Counted from the first letter of the stretch, positions 37,551-49,102 are shown. The stretch is 64,000 nucleotides of DNA from Paramesorhizobium salinisoli (GCF_003335045.1 NZ_QOZG01000005.1:310001-374000); one strand, 5' to 3'. The notes: generated by a model from the sequence alone, not told the origin. Numbers and translations: made by a program.

Positions 37551-38552
37551 TCAGCGCTCGCCGTTGACGAACGCCATGTCGCGCGGTGTCAGTTCGATAT
37601 CGCGCAGTTCCCGGTTGACGAGGAAATTTTCGGTCTCGACCGTGGTTTCCGCCAATTCGATAGTGACTTGATAGCGATCTGAAAAGGCCTGGATGATTTC
37701 ATCCACGATGATTTCGGGCGCGGAGGCGCCGGCCGACAGGCCAACGACCGAAATATCGCTTACCCGTTCCCATTCGATCTCGGACGCGCGCTGCACCAGC
37801 ATCGCGTGGCGGGCGCCGGCGCGTTCGGCCACCTCGACCAGCCGCTTGGAATTCGACGAATTGGGCGCCCCGACGACGAGGAAGAGATCGCAGCCCGACG
37901 CCGCCGCCTTCACGGCATCCTGGCGGTTGGTCGTGGCATAACAAATTGATTCGGCCGCCGGCGCGGTCAACTCGGGAAAACGGCTTTGCAGGATCGCGAC
38001 GATGCCGGCGGTATCATCGACGGAAAGCGTCGTCTGGGTGACGAAGCCCAGCCGCGTCGGATCCTCCGGCTGGTAGGCCTCCGCGTCCTTCACTGTCTCG
38101 ATCAGCGTGACGGAGCCTTCTGGAAGCTGGCCCATCGTGCCGATGACTTCAGGGTGGCCGGAATGGCCGATCAGGATCACATGCCGTCCGAGGCGCTGGT
38201 GGCGCATGGCCTGCTTGTGCACCTTGGAAACCAGCGGACAGGTGGCATCGAGATAGAAAAGGTTCTTTGCCATCGCGTCTTCGGGCACTGATTTCGGCAC
38301 GCCATGGGCGGAGAATACAACCGGTTGATTGCGATGTTCGTGCGGGATTTCGTCCAATTCCTCGACGAAAACCGCTCCGCGCGCCTGCAGACCCTGCACG
38401 ACATAACGGTTATGGACGATCTCGTGGCGGACATAGATCGGCGCGCCATATTTCTTGAGCGCGAGGATGACGATCTGGATCGCCCGGTCCACGCCTGCGC
38501 AAAAACCGCGTGGTCCACACAGGCGGATTGTCAGGGGCTGCTTGTCGATCAT
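37551..38552 (-). CDS. ispH: 4-hydroxy-3-methylbut-2-enyl diphosphate reductase
   Basis: About 333 residues from ATG at 38552 (an in-frame TTG lies 6 bp upstream). It is the last MEP-pathway enzyme, making IPP and DMAPP with a 4Fe-4S cluster. The three conserved cysteines are in [13 protein letters not shown] (Cys18), [13 protein letters not shown] and [10 protein letters not shown]. The active-site [10 protein letters not shown] and SAHGVP are seen. It follows SURF1 after 65 bp on the same strand. dxs, the first pathway enzyme, is at 50.4-52.4 kb. Confidence 0.96.
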   Translation of the reverse strand: MIDKQPLTIRLCGPRGFCAGVDRAIQIVILALKKYGAPIYVRHEIVHNRYVVQGLQARGAVFVEELDEIPHEHRNQPVVFSAHGVPKSVPEDAMAKNLFYLDATCPLVSKVHKQAMRHQRLGRHVILIGHSGHPEVIGTMGQLPEGSVTLIETVKDAEAYQPEDPTRLGFVTQTTLSVDDTAGIVAILQSRFPELTAPAAESICYATTNRQDAVKAAASGCDLFLVVGAPNSSNSKRLVEVAERAGARHAMLVQRASEIEWERVSDISVVGLSAGASAPEIIVDEIIQAFSDRYQVTIELAETTVETENFLVNRELRDIELTPRDMAFVNGER

Positions 38553-38617
38553 GTTCAATCTGGGCTCAACCTTGCTTCAGGACTTGATCTTGGATGTGGG
38601 CGGTTCATCGCCGACTG

Positions 38618-39409
38618 TCAAATAGCCTTTCTGGACGAACTGCGCCAGCGCCAGAGATAAGCGCCCACGACGGCAGCCAAAGCCAGGGCCAAACCATACC
38701 ATGTCACCGCATATTGCAAATGATTGTTGGGCAGATCGATGATGGTGACGCCGCCGAGGGGAAGCCCGCCCGGATTGGGCGTGGTGTCGGCATCGATGAA
38801 GAAGGGAACCATCTTCGACGGGTCGAGCCCGGCCGTCTTGACCATTTCCGGCCAATTCTTCCAGTAGAAGATGTTCCGGGTGGGATCGTTATCCGGGACG
38901 ATGGAGGACGGTTTTTCGGCCAGCGGATCGCGCGCAAGCCCCTTCACCGTCACGTCGCCGGCAACCTGACCTTCCGCCCGGGTGCCCGCCTCCTTGCTGT
39001 CATAGGGAACGAAGCCGCGATTGACCAATACCGCGCGGCCGTCCGCCATCTGCAATGGCGTATAGACATAGAAGCCGGACCGGCCCTGGTGGGTAGCGAA
39101 GAAATGCCGCTCGCCCTGATGGAGGAAGCGCCCCGTCACCTCCACGGGCCAATATTCGACATCGCCGCTCCTGCCATAGATCGCCTCGACCTGGTCGATC
39201 GGACGCGGCGGGGACGCGACGCGCTCGGCAATGGTCGCGACAAGCCCTTCCTTCCAGTGCAGCCGCTGCACCTGCCAGGTTCCAAGCGCTATGAGGATGG
39301 CGAAGACAGCAAGCGCGACCGTCATGATCAGCGCGGGGACCAGCCAAGGAAATCTTCCGGCGGGAGCGGCATTGTCGTGGCGCTGATCCGTTTCAACAGC
39401 CCTCTTCAT
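38618..39409 (-). CDS. surf1: SURF1 family cytochrome oxidase biogenesis protein
   Basis: 263 residues with one membrane helix near each end (about 25-45 and 235-252), the SURF1 layout. LGTWQVQRLHWKEGL is the family N-terminal motif. RGFVPYDSKEAG and the C-terminal PNNHLQYAVTWYGLALAL are also characteristic. It helps assemble haem a into subunit I of aa3 oxidase. ATG at 39409 overlaps the DUF983 stop (ATGA). Its position after coxC fits. Confidence 0.93.
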   Translation of the reverse strand: MKRAVETDQRHDNAAPAGRFPWLVPALIMTVALAVFAILIALGTWQVQRLHWKEGLVATIAERVASPPRPIDQVEAIYGRSGDVEYWPVEVTGRFLHQGERHFFATHQGRSGFYVYTPLQMADGRAVLVNRGFVPYDSKEAGTRAEGQVAGDVTVKGLARDPLAEKPSSIVPDNDPTRNIFYWKNWPEMVKTAGLDPSKMVPFFIDADTTPNPGGLPLGGVTIIDLPNNHLQYAVTWYGLALALAAVVGAYLWRWRSSSRKAI

Positions 39410-39792
39410 TTTCTATCGTCCAAACGGCCCTGCGCCGCCTTGTTGCGGTATTGCAGCGTGATCAGAATGCCCTTGATCCAACGCAGGAGCACGAGGCTCA
39501 GACCGATCGTCAGCGGCACCCAGAGAACGAAATGCAGCCATAATGGCGGGTTGATCGTCACTTCCATCCAGAGCGCCAGGCCGACAACGAGAAAACCGAC
39601 GATCAGGATGACAAAAGCAGCCGGGCCGTCGCCGGAATCGGAGAATGAATAATCCAGCCCGCATTTGCTGCAGCTCCTGGCCATCGCCAGATAACCATCG
39701 AACAGCTTTCCCTGGCCGCAGCGCGGACAGCGCCCGAGAATGCCCGCCCGGATAGGCTCGACCGGCGGATAGGAAGCGTCATCATTCGACAT
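39406..39792 (-). CDS. DUF983 family zinc-ribbon membrane protein
   Basis: 128 residues. The N-terminal zinc-ribbon cysteines are GRCPRCGQGKLF and SCSKCGLDYSF, followed by two membrane helices (AAFVILIVGFLVVGLALW and the next). DUF983 genes recur next to SURF1 in alphaproteobacterial cox loci; the function is unknown, presumably in oxidase maturation. ATG at 39792 is the first that keeps the family N-terminus. It overlaps SURF1 by ATGA and is separated from coxC by a terminator. Confidence 0.9.
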   Translation of the reverse strand: MSNDDASYPPVEPIRAGILGRCPRCGQGKLFDGYLAMARSCSKCGLDYSFSDSGDGPAAFVILIVGFLVVGLALWMEVTINPPLWLHFVLWVPLTIGLSLVLLRWIKGILITLQYRNKAAQGRLDDRK

Positions 39793-39811
39793 GAACTCAT
39801 CCTTGAAAGTG

Positions 39812-39840
39812 AAAAAGGCGGCCGTGTCTCCACAGCCGCC
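39812..39840 (-). terminator. Intrinsic terminator after coxC
   Basis: On the minus strand GGCGGCTGTG and CACGGCCGCC (39817-39840, one C-A mismatch, loop GAGA) are followed by TTTTT (39812-39816). It lies 24 bp past the coxC stop and before DUF983. It probably ends or attenuates the core oxidase transcript, leaving DUF983-SURF1-ispH-thrB-rnhA to read-through or its own promoter. Confidence 0.75.
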
Positions 39841-39863
39841 CCCATATTCCGATTGTCGGCTGC

Positions 39864-40742
39864 TTATCCCTCGGCCATCGGCGCGCCCCAGCCGCCCCAG
39901 ACGTAGACGGCGAAGAACAGGAACAGCCACACCACGTCGACGAAATGCCAGTACCAGGCGGCCGCCTCGAAACCGAAATGCCTCTGCGGGGTGAAATCGC
40001 CCCTGATCGCGCGCAGCAGGCAGACGAAAAGGAAGATGGTGCCGACGATGACGTGGAAACCGTGGAAGCCGGTCGCCATGAAGAAAGTCGCGCCGTAGAT
40101 CGAGTCCTTGAAGGCGAACGGAGCGTGCGTGTATTCGTATGCCTGCACCGAGGAGAACAGCAGGCCGAGCGCGACCGTGAGGGCCAACCCGGTGATCAGC
40201 CCCTTGCGGTCATTGTGCAGGAGAGCATGGTGCGCCCAGGTGACCGTCGTGCCCGAGAGAAGCAGGATGACGGTGTTGTAGAGCGGCAGGTGCAGCGGAT
40301 CGAGAACCTCGACCCCCTTGGGAGGCCATTGTCCACCGGTAAATGCGGTGCGAGCCACCTGATGCACCTCGTTGGGGAACAGGCTGACATCGAAATAGGC
40401 CCAGAACCAGGCGGCGAAGAACATCACCTCGGAGGCGATGAACATGATCATGCCGTAGCGCAGATGCAGCGAAACCACGCGGGTATGATGCCCCTCGCGG
40501 CCTTCCTTGATCGTGTCGGCCCACCAGGCGTACATGCTGTAGAGCACGATGGCCAGACCGATGTAGAATATCCATGGCCCGACAAAATTGATGCCGAAAA
40601 GATGCAGGTCGCTCTGGTTGAGCCAGCGCATATAGCCAATGCCGCCAAGCGCCAGCACGAATGCGCCGAGGGAGCTCAAAACCGGCCACGGGCTTGGATC
40701 GATGATGTGGTAATCGTGATTTTTCTGGTGGACGTCAGCCAT
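39864..40742 (-). CDS. coxC: Cytochrome c oxidase subunit III
   Basis: About 292 residues from ATG at 40742 (MADVHQKNHDYHI). It is an integral membrane protein with seven helices. Family segments: PSPWPVLSSLGAFVLALG, SEVMFFAAWFWAYF with the conserved Glu, GFHGFHVIVGTIFL, and AAAWYWHFVDVVWLFLFF near the C-terminus. It is part of the aa3-type oxidase and contains no metal centre. It lies downstream of ctaG across a 104-bp gap holding a dispersed repeat. Confidence 0.97.
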   Translation of the reverse strand: MADVHQKNHDYHIIDPSPWPVLSSLGAFVLALGGIGYMRWLNQSDLHLFGINFVGPWIFYIGLAIVLYSMYAWWADTIKEGREGHHTRVVSLHLRYGMIMFIASEVMFFAAWFWAYFDVSLFPNEVHQVARTAFTGGQWPPKGVEVLDPLHLPLYNTVILLLSGTTVTWAHHALLHNDRKGLITGLALTVALGLLFSSVQAYEYTHAPFAFKDSIYGATFFMATGFHGFHVIVGTIFLFVCLLRAIRGDFTPQRHFGFEAAAWYWHFVDVVWLFLFFAVYVWGGWGAPMAEG

Positions 40743-40802
40743 TTCAATCCCCAAGGTTCATCTTCATGCTTGCTTCGCCCGGAGGCGAGGCTGGCTCTAA
40801 TT

Positions 40803-40849
40803 CTACGCGAATCCGATGGAAAACCGATGGTTTTCCTGGACTTGCTCTA
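40803..40849 (-). repeat. Dispersed short repeat, copy B (at ctaG stop)
   Basis: About 47 bp. It begins on the minus strand with the same TAGAGCAAGTCCAGGAAAA as copy A and ends CGCGTAG. The centre AACCATCGGTTTTCC is a symmetric hairpin. The first three bases are the ctaG stop codon TAG. Shared lengths of identity with copy A exceed 18 bp on both sides of the centre. Confidence 0.7.
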
Positions 40850-41470
40850 CAAATTTCCGCTTTCCCCAACTGGCGGCTTGGCGCTTTGCGCGACAGGCTG
40901 CGGCTTGTCAATGGGAAAGAACGTATAGGAAAGCGTGATCGTCTTGAGATCCTTCAGATCGGGATCGTTGACGATTTCAGGATCGACGAAGAACACGACC
41001 GGCATGTCCATGTCCTCTCCTGGCTTCAAAGTCGTATCGGTGAAGCAGAAACACTGCACCTTGTTGAAATAGGCGCCCGCGCGTTCCGGCGTCACGTTGA
41101 AGGTGGCCCGGCCCGAGGTCGCCTGGGAGGCCAGATTGCGGCCTTCGTAGCTGATCTGCCTCGTCTCGCCGATGCGAAGCGTGACCTGACGCTGCACGGG
41201 CTTGAAATCCCATGGCAGCGCGCCCGAGGTGTTGGCGTCGAAACGGACATTGATCGTCTTGTCGAGAATGGTATCGGACATCTGCTCGACGCGCTGCGTC
41301 GTACCGCCATAGCCCGTCACCTGACAAAACATCCGGTAAAGCGGTACGGAGGCATAGGCCGCGCCGACCATCGCTGCAAAGAAAGTGATGCATGCGGTGG
41401 CGACAACGCGGTTGGAACGCTGCTTTTTGTCGGGGGTACTCGTGGATACCGTCTGATTCTCTTCCGTCAT
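40847..41470 (-). CDS. ctaG: Cytochrome c oxidase assembly protein CtaG/Cox11
   Basis: 207 residues. It delivers copper to CuB in subunit I. One N-terminal membrane helix ([21 protein letters not shown]) precedes a periplasmic domain with the Cu-binding CFCFTD and [15 protein letters not shown]. Downstream VFFVDPEI and [10 protein letters not shown] are family hallmarks. ATG at 41470, 8 bp after coxF. The stop is provided by dispersed repeat copy B, but the protein end (PPVGESGNL) lies outside it. Confidence 0.95.
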   Translation of the reverse strand: MTEENQTVSTSTPDKKQRSNRVVATACITFFAAMVGAAYASVPLYRMFCQVTGYGGTTQRVEQMSDTILDKTINVRFDANTSGALPWDFKPVQRQVTLRIGETRQISYEGRNLASQATSGRATFNVTPERAGAYFNKVQCFCFTDTTLKPGEDMDMPVVFFVDPEIVNDPDLKDLKTITLSYTFFPIDKPQPVAQSAKPPVGESGNL

Positions 41471-41477
41471 GACGTCC

Positions 41478-41654
41478 TCACAGCGGTCGGCTCAGTATAT
41501 TGGCGCCGAGCTTTGCCCAGGTACCGATATAGACCAGCAGGACGAAAAGCGCGAGCGCGATCCCAAGCGCGACGGAGCGGCTGCGCTGCGCCTTTTTCTG
41601 TTTTTCGCTCTGGCTGACCATCTCCAGCTCTTTGTCTGTGTTCGCCATACTCAT
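41478..41654 (-). CDS. coxF: CoxF-like small membrane protein
   Basis: 58 residues: a charged N-terminal half ([13 protein letters not shown]) and one membrane helix ([19 protein letters not shown]) ending [10 protein letters not shown]. Such short proteins sit between ctaB and ctaG in alphaproteobacterial oxidase operons and are called CoxF; their role is not settled. ATG at 41654 overlaps the ctaB stop as ATGA. A second ATG two codons on is possible. Confidence 0.85.
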   Translation of the reverse strand: MSMANTDKELEMVSQSEKQKKAQRSRSVALGIALALFVLLVYIGTWAKLGANILSRPL

Positions 41655-42595
41655 GCGCCAATCCAAAGCATTGCCTTGTTCGCGAGCGTCTCCAGGAGGA
41701 GAACCGCGAACAGGCTGAAGAGATAAAGAAGGGAAAATCCGAACATCGCCCGCGCCCGCTTCAGCGTCGCTTCGCCTGCCGGCGCGCGCCACAGTTTCCA
41801 GGCATGCATGACGAAAACCAGGCCCAGTACCGCAGATATAGCGCAATAGACCGGTCCGGCAAAACCCATCGCCCATGGCAGCACGCCGACGGGCGCAACG
41901 ATCAGCGTATAGATCAGGATCTGCAGCTTGGTCGACGCTTCGCCGCGCACATTCGGCATCATCGGCACCCGGGCGGCGGCATAGTCGTTCGTCGTGAAGA
42001 GCGAGAGCGCCCAGAAATGCGGCGGCGTCCACAGGAAGATGATGAGGAAGAGAACGACGCTTTCCCAGCTGACCATTCCCGTCGCTGCGGCCCAGCCGAT
42101 CATGGGCGGGAATGCGCCTGCTGCGCCGCCGATGACAATGTTCTGCGGCGTGGAGCGCTTCAGCCACATCGTATAGATGACGACGTAGAAGAAGATTGTG
42201 AAGGCCAGAAGTGCGGCGGAAAGCCAGTTGACGAGCAGGCCGAGCGTCATCACCGAAAAGGCGGAGAGGACGAGGCCGAAAACCAGGACCTCCTCGCGCG
42301 AGATGATACCCGCCGGTATCGGGCGGTTACGGGTCCGCTTCATGATGGCGTCGATATCGGCGTCGTACCACATGTTGAGCGCGCCCGACGCACCGGCGCC
42401 GACGGCGATGCACAGGATGGCGATACCGGCCAGGACCGGGTTCATGTGTCCCGGCGCGACGAAGAGCCCGACGAAGCCGGTGAAGACGACAAGCGACATG
42501 ACCCGCGGCTTGAGAAGCGCGAGATAATCCGACGCCACCGCCTCGGAGAGGCGGCCGCCATTGTCGGGAACCCTGTTTTGCTCAACAAGAGACAT
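41651..42595 (-). CDS. ctaB: Protohaem IX farnesyltransferase (haem O synthase)
   Basis: About 314 residues from ATG at 42595. UbiA-family prenyltransferase with about nine helices. The first aspartate-rich motif is [15 protein letters not shown], the second [28 protein letters not shown] at the start and [13 protein letters not shown] are typical of CtaB. It makes haem O from haem B, the precursor of the haem a in CoxA. coxF overlaps its stop. A strong hairpin lies just upstream, between coxA and ctaB. Confidence 0.96.
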   Translation of the reverse strand: MSLVEQNRVPDNGGRLSEAVASDYLALLKPRVMSLVVFTGFVGLFVAPGHMNPVLAGIAILCIAVGAGASGALNMWYDADIDAIMKRTRNRPIPAGIISREEVLVFGLVLSAFSVMTLGLLVNWLSAALLAFTIFFYVVIYTMWLKRSTPQNIVIGGAAGAFPPMIGWAAATGMVSWESVVLFLIIFLWTPPHFWALSLFTTNDYAAARVPMMPNVRGEASTKLQILIYTLIVAPVGVLPWAMGFAGPVYCAISAVLGLVFVMHAWKLWRAPAGEATLKRARAMFGFSLLYLFSLFAVLLLETLANKAMLWIGA

Positions 42596-42645
42596 CGAAC
42601 TTAAATCTTGCCTTTTTCCATTGCCAGCCCGTTGTGGGATGGACC

Positions 42646-42674
42646 GGTCCGGGCCGCACCTGGCAGCCCGGACC
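42646..42674 (-). other. Hairpin in the coxA-ctaB gap
   Basis: A perfect 9-bp stem GGTCCGGGC/GCCCGGACC (42646-42654 with 42666-42674), 11-nt loop, in the 97-bp intergenic gap. Without a U run it may stabilise the coxBA part of the message or partly stop transcription before ctaB. Confidence 0.5.
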
Positions 42675-42692
42675 ATTTCATATTACCTGATC

Positions 42693-45274
<2,582 letters not shown>

Positions 45275-45705
45275 CTAGAAATCTCCCGATTGCAGGCCTT
45301 GCTTCCATGTCGTTTTGCCGGGCGCCATCAACCGGCCCGGTTCGTCGTTCGTGTTCAAACCACACATTATCCTACACCGCAAGGAAGGCGAACATGATCC
45401 CGTGCGGCATTTTTGCGCGTTTGATATGCGTCAAGGCAGTGAAGACCGAAACAGCGCGATCATGGTGCTTTTCGCAGATTCTGCAACTCCATACGTCAAA
45501 ACGCCGGGAATGCCGCAGCGAACCGGCAAAGAGCTCCTGGAACACCCATAATCCAGCCATGTTTTCCCGGCACGAGAACCGACAGTTCGTCGCTATGACT
45601 GCCTGCAGGTTTGCGCGGGAATAATGGAGCCGACCGGTGAGTTTGTGTCCTTTTCATCCCTCGCACAGCGCGTTAACGTCTCGTATGATTCGATCTGGAG
45701 CTTTT
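45275..45705. other. 431-bp intergenic region between divergent coxB and ialB-family gene
   Basis: No convincing gene. Short open frames in both directions (for example 45307-45624) lack ribosome sites and protein-like composition. It should hold both promoters. The only motif I can name is an FNR/FixK-type box at 45421-45434. GTTAAC at 45671 is a possible CtrA half-site. GGAG at 45695 is the ribosome site of the gene at 45706. Confidence 0.5.
45421..45434. promoter_or_regulatory. FNR/FixK-type box TTGATATGCGTCAA
   Basis: The string matches TTGAY-N4-RTCAA, the dyad bound by FNR, FnrN and FixK regulators, with both half-sites exact. It lies 147 bp upstream of coxB and 272 bp upstream of the IalB-family gene. 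Control of the aa3 oxidase by oxygen through this site is inference. Confidence 0.5.
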
Positions 45706-46290
45706 ATGACCTTTCGCACCCCTGTCCTGCGTTTCGCGGCACGTTTTTCCGGAATTCTCGCCTCCGGCGTCCTGGCGACTGCTTCGCTCGTCGCAACGAT
45801 GGCGCCGGCTCCCGCTTTTGCCCAGCAGAATCAGCAGCAGCAAGCGACGACTCCGCAGCAGAAGGGCACCATGCGCTCGCAGCACGGCGCCTGGTCCATC
45901 CTGTGCGACACGCCTGCCGGCGCGAAGACCGAGCAATGCGCGCTGATCCAGAATGTCGTCGCAGCCGACCGTCCGGAGCTTGGGCTGTCGGTGGTCGTCC
46001 TGAAGACGGCTGACAACAAGGCCCGTATCCTGCGCGTGCTCGCGCCGCTCGGCGTGCTCCTGCCCAACGGGCTCGGGCTCAATGTCGATGGCAAGGATAT
46101 CGGCCGCGCCTATTTCGTGCGCTGCTTCGAAGATGGCTGCTATGCGGAAGTGATCCTCGAGGATCAGCTGATCCAGACGCTGCGCACCGGCAAATCCGCT
46201 ACTTTCATCGTCTTCCAGACGCCGGAGGAAGGCATCGGCATTCCCGTCGAGCTGAATGGTTTCGGCGAAGGCTTCGACAAGCTGCCCTAG
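45706..46290 (+). CDS. Invasion-associated locus B (IalB) family protein
   Basis: About 194 residues. A signal peptide (RFSGILASGVLATASLVATM...AFAQ) is followed by a Gln-rich stretch and the IalB domain: HGAWSILCDTPAGAKTEQCA, VNVDGK-like GLNVDGKDIGRAYFVRC, FEDGCYAEV. Four cysteines suit two periplasmic disulfides. The family is named after a Bartonella erythrocyte-invasion gene, but it is common in free-living Rhizobiales with unknown role. ATG at 45706 has GGAG nine bases before; earlier ATGs would add non-signal residues. Confidence 0.87.
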   Translation: MTFRTPVLRFAARFSGILASGVLATASLVATMAPAPAFAQQNQQQQATTPQQKGTMRSQHGAWSILCDTPAGAKTEQCALIQNVVAADRPELGLSVVVLKTADNKARILRVLAPLGVLLPNGLGLNVDGKDIGRAYFVRCFEDGCYAEVILEDQLIQTLRTGKSATFIVFQTPEEGIGIPVELNGFGEGFDKLP

Positions 46291-46366
46291 GGCAGCACGA
46301 CAAACAGGTTGCCGCAACGCACCCGGCATCCTACATCCGGGGAACGCCATAACCGGATGATGACCC

Positions 46367-47779
46367 ATGAAAAGCCTGATCGACAGTTTCGACGTCAGCC
46401 AAGACGATATCCAGAAGACGGTGGCGGCAAGCCTCAGGGGCAGTGATGACGGCGAGCTTTTCGTCGAATATCGCGAAGCCGAATCGCTCGTTTTTGACAA
46501 TGGGCGGCTGAAGACAGGCTCGTTCAACCAGGAACAGGGATTTGGCTTGCGCGCGGTCGCCGGCGAAGCTGTCGGCTATGCGCATGCGGGCGAACTCTCG
46601 CTCGCCAGCCTGAAGCGGGCGGCGGATGCCGCCTCAGCCGTCGCGACAGGGCATTCCGGCGTCTATGCCGCCCCTCCTCCCGGTACCAATCGCAGCCTTT
46701 ACGGCGATGAGAACCCGCTCGGCAGTCCCGGCTTCGAAGCCAAGGTGAAGCTCCTGCAGGAGATCGACGCCTATCTGCGCGCCAAGGATCCGAAGGTCCG
46801 GCAGGTATCGGTCTCGCTCGGCGGGTCATGGCAGCATGTCGAGATATTGCGCGCCGACGGCCACTTCGTCCGCGACATCCGTCCGCTGGTCCGGCTGGCG
46901 GTTTCCGTAGTGGCAGGCGATGGCGACCGCCAGGAATCCGGCTCCTACAGCATGGGCGGGCGCAAGGGCTTCGGCGAGTTCATCGCCAGCGACAGCTGGC
47001 ATCATGCCGCCGACGAGGCGCTGCGCCAGGCGCTGGTCAATCTGGAGGCCATCCCCGCCCCTGCCGGCACCTTCGACATCGTCCTTTCCAATGGCTGGCC
47101 CGGCGTCATGCTGCACGAAGCAGTGGGCCATGGGCTGGAGGGTGATTTCAACCGCAAGAAGACGTCCGCCTTCGCCGGGCTTCTGGGAACACAGGTCGCG
47201 GCCAAGGGCGTTACCGTGGTGGATGACGGGACGCTTGCGGAGCGGCGCGGATCGCTGACGGTCGATGACGAGGGCACGCCGACCAACCACACGGTGCTGA
47301 TCGAGGACGGCAAGCTGGTCGGCTATATGCAGGACCGGCAGAACGCCCGGCTCATGGGCATGAAGCCCACCGGCAACGGACGGCGCGAATCCTATGCCCA
47401 TGTGCCGATGCCGCGCATGACCAACACCTATATGCTCGGCGGCGACAAGACGCCTGAAGAGATTATCGCTTCCGTCAAGAAGGGCATCTACGCCGTTTCC
47501 TTCGGCGGCGGACAGGTCGATATCACCTCGGGCAAATTCGTCTTCGGCTGCACCGAGGCCTACATGATCGAGAACGGCAAGATTGGCGCGCCGCTGAAAG
47601 GCGCGATGCTGATCGGCAACGGCCCCGACGCCATGCACCGCGTTTCGATGATCGGCAACGACATGAAGCTCGACACCGGCACCGGCAATTGCGGCAAGGG
47701 CGGCCAATGGGTCCCCGTCGGCGTCGGCCAGCCGCATCTGCGCATGGACCAGATAACTGTGGGCGGCACGGCGGTTTAG
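46367..47779 (+). CDS. tldD: Metalloprotease TldD
   Basis: 470 residues. It is the catalytic subunit of the TldD/TldE protease, which threads unfolded peptides and trims RiPP precursors and CcdA in enterobacteria. The zinc motif HEAVGHGLEGDFNRK is near residue 250, with the downstream Cys ligand in FVFGCTEAYMIENG. GSYSMGGRKGF and TNTYMLGGDKTPEEII are family signatures. No tldE partner is in the window. ATG at 46367 has GGATGA upstream. Confidence 0.95.
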   Translation: MKSLIDSFDVSQDDIQKTVAASLRGSDDGELFVEYREAESLVFDNGRLKTGSFNQEQGFGLRAVAGEAVGYAHAGELSLASLKRAADAASAVATGHSGVYAAPPPGTNRSLYGDENPLGSPGFEAKVKLLQEIDAYLRAKDPKVRQVSVSLGGSWQHVEILRADGHFVRDIRPLVRLAVSVVAGDGDRQESGSYSMGGRKGFGEFIASDSWHHAADEALRQALVNLEAIPAPAGTFDIVLSNGWPGVMLHEAVGHGLEGDFNRKKTSAFAGLLGTQVAAKGVTVVDDGTLAERRGSLTVDDEGTPTNHTVLIEDGKLVGYMQDRQNARLMGMKPTGNGRRESYAHVPMPRMTNTYMLGGDKTPEEIIASVKKGIYAVSFGGGQVDITSGKFVFGCTEAYMIENGKIGAPLKGAMLIGNGPDAMHRVSMIGNDMKLDTGTGNCGKGGQWVPVGVGQPHLRMDQITVGGTAV

Positions 47780-47790
47780 GGAGAGAATCC

Positions 47791-47823
47791 GGTTATATAT
47801 GAAATTGGATTTTACATATAACC
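47791..47823. repeat. A+T-rich 33-nt hairpin after tldD
   Basis: GGTTATAT (47791-47798) pairs with ATATAACC (47816-47823). After one A-C mismatch the stem continues TGAAAT/ATTTTA to a 3-nt loop. It is far more A+T-rich than its surroundings and starts 12 bp past the tldD stop. Confidence 0.6.
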
Positions 47824-47839
47824 CATGACGACCGGCATA

Positions 47840-47869
47840 GATTACAGACAGAAATTTCTGTCTGTAATC
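47840..47869. repeat. 30-bp perfect palindrome abutting the methyltransferase stop
   Basis: GATTACAGACAGAAA followed directly by its reverse complement, no spacer, 47840-47869. The next base begins the stop codon of the minus-strand methyltransferase gene. With the hairpin at 47791 it fills the gap between two convergent genes. Function could be transcription termination or a protein-binding or recombination site; none can be told. Confidence 0.75.
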
Positions 47870-49102
47870 CTACCGTCCCTTGGACAACAGCGCCACGGCC
47901 TCGACATGCGAGGACCAGAGGAACTGATCGATCGGGATCACCCGGTCGATGCGGTAGCCGCCGTCTGTGAGAATGGCCAGATCGCGGGCGAGCGTTACCG
48001 GGCTGCAGGAAATGGCGGCGACTTTCGCGACATTCGATTTGGCGATTTCCTTCGCCTGCGCCTCGGCGCCGGCGCGCGGTGGATCGAAAACGACGCCGTC
48101 GAAGCGGGCAAGCTCCTTCATCATCAACGGACGGCGGAAGAGGTCGCGCCGCTCGGTGGTGATCGGCTTCAGCCCTTGCGTGTTGCGTGCGGCGTGATCG
48201 AGTGCGGCGAGCGCCGCTGCATCGGTTTCGACCGCATGGACGGCCATCTTCTCCGCCATGCGGAACGTGAACGTACCGGTTCCACAAAAGAGATCGGCGG
48301 CGCGTTTGGTCTTGGCGAGATGGCCCATCACCAACGCCGACATCGCTTCCTCCGCCTCGGCGGTGGCCTGAAGAAAGCCACCCGGAGGCGCCTGAACGGC
48401 GACCTTGCCGAAATGGATGAGCGGCTTTCTCGGCTCGATGATGATTTCACCTTCGCATGTAAGCCGCGCGAAACTTTTTTCCAGCATGAACGTAGTCAGC
48501 GTGCGGCGCTTGGCCGTCTCGGGCAATCCGCAACCCACGGCAGCGATATCGAGGCCGGAAGCGGTCGCCGTGACCGTCAGTTTGAAGGGTTTTGTGCCCT
48601 GCGCAAGCAATGCCGCGAGTTGGCGCAGGTCGGCAAGCCGTTCGACGATGGCCGGCACCGTCACCACGCATTCATGAATATCGATGATCTCGTGGCTTTG
48701 ATGACGGTGAAAACCAAAAAGGACGCCCTGCTCGGTGCGGCGCACGGCGAAGACAGCCCGGCGGCGCGTATGCGGCGCGCAGGGTACGAGCGGCTCCAGC
48801 GTGAAGTTCAGCCGCCGCCCTGCCAGCGCATCGGCAACAAGGCCGCGCTTCCAGTCGCCATAGGAGTTCTCCTGCCAATGTTGAAGCGCGCAGCCTCCAC
48901 ACGCCTCGAAATGGCGGCAGGCGGGGTCGATGCGCTCGGGCGAGGCTTCGATGAGCGCCATCAGCGTACCGCGGCTTTTCTCGCGGGCGATATTGGCCAC
49001 TTCGCCCGGCAGGGTGAACGGCACGAAGACCTGTCCTTCGGACGTCATGGCGACGCCATCGCCGCCCGCGCCCATCGTGTCTATTGTTACGCGTGTCGTC
49101 AT
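47870..49102 (-). CDS. Class I SAM-dependent rRNA methyltransferase (RlmD/TrmA family)
   Basis: About 410 residues. A TRAM-like N-terminal domain (QVFVPFTLPGEVANI) precedes 4Fe-4S cysteines in CRHFEACGGCALQHW. SAM motif I is ADLFCGTGTFTFRMAEK. The catalytic Cys is in AAISCSPVTLARDL with VVFDPPRAGAEAQ before it. It methylates uridine C5 in rRNA or tRNA; RlmD- versus RumA-like specificity is open. ATG at 49102 overlaps the tlyA stop (ATGA), so the two RNA-modifying genes are coupled. Confidence 0.9.
   Translation of the reverse strand: MTTRVTIDTMGAGGDGVAMTSEGQVFVPFTLPGEVANIAREKSRGTLMALIEASPERIDPACRHFEACGGCALQHWQENSYGDWKRGLVADALAGRRLNFTLEPLVPCAPHTRRRAVFAVRRTEQGVLFGFHRHQSHEIIDIHECVVTVPAIVERLADLRQLAALLAQGTKPFKLTVTATASGLDIAAVGCGLPETAKRRTLTTFMLEKSFARLTCEGEIIIEPRKPLIHFGKVAVQAPPGGFLQATAEAEEAMSALVMGHLAKTKRAADLFCGTGTFTFRMAEKMAVHAVETDAAALAALDHAARNTQGLKPITTERRDLFRRPLMMKELARFDGVVFDPPRAGAEAQAKEIAKSNVAKVAAISCSPVTLARDLAILTDGGYRIDRVIPIDQFLWSSHVEAVALLSKGR

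Noticed and set aside
38559-38617. Separate promoter for ispH
   Set aside because: The 59-bp gap after SURF1 shows no clear hexamers; a promoter cannot be supported from sequence alone.
45307-45624. Possible small genes in the coxB-ialB gap
   Set aside because: Frames on both strands overlap one another, lack ribosome sites and look non-protein-like; regulatory sequence is the better reading.
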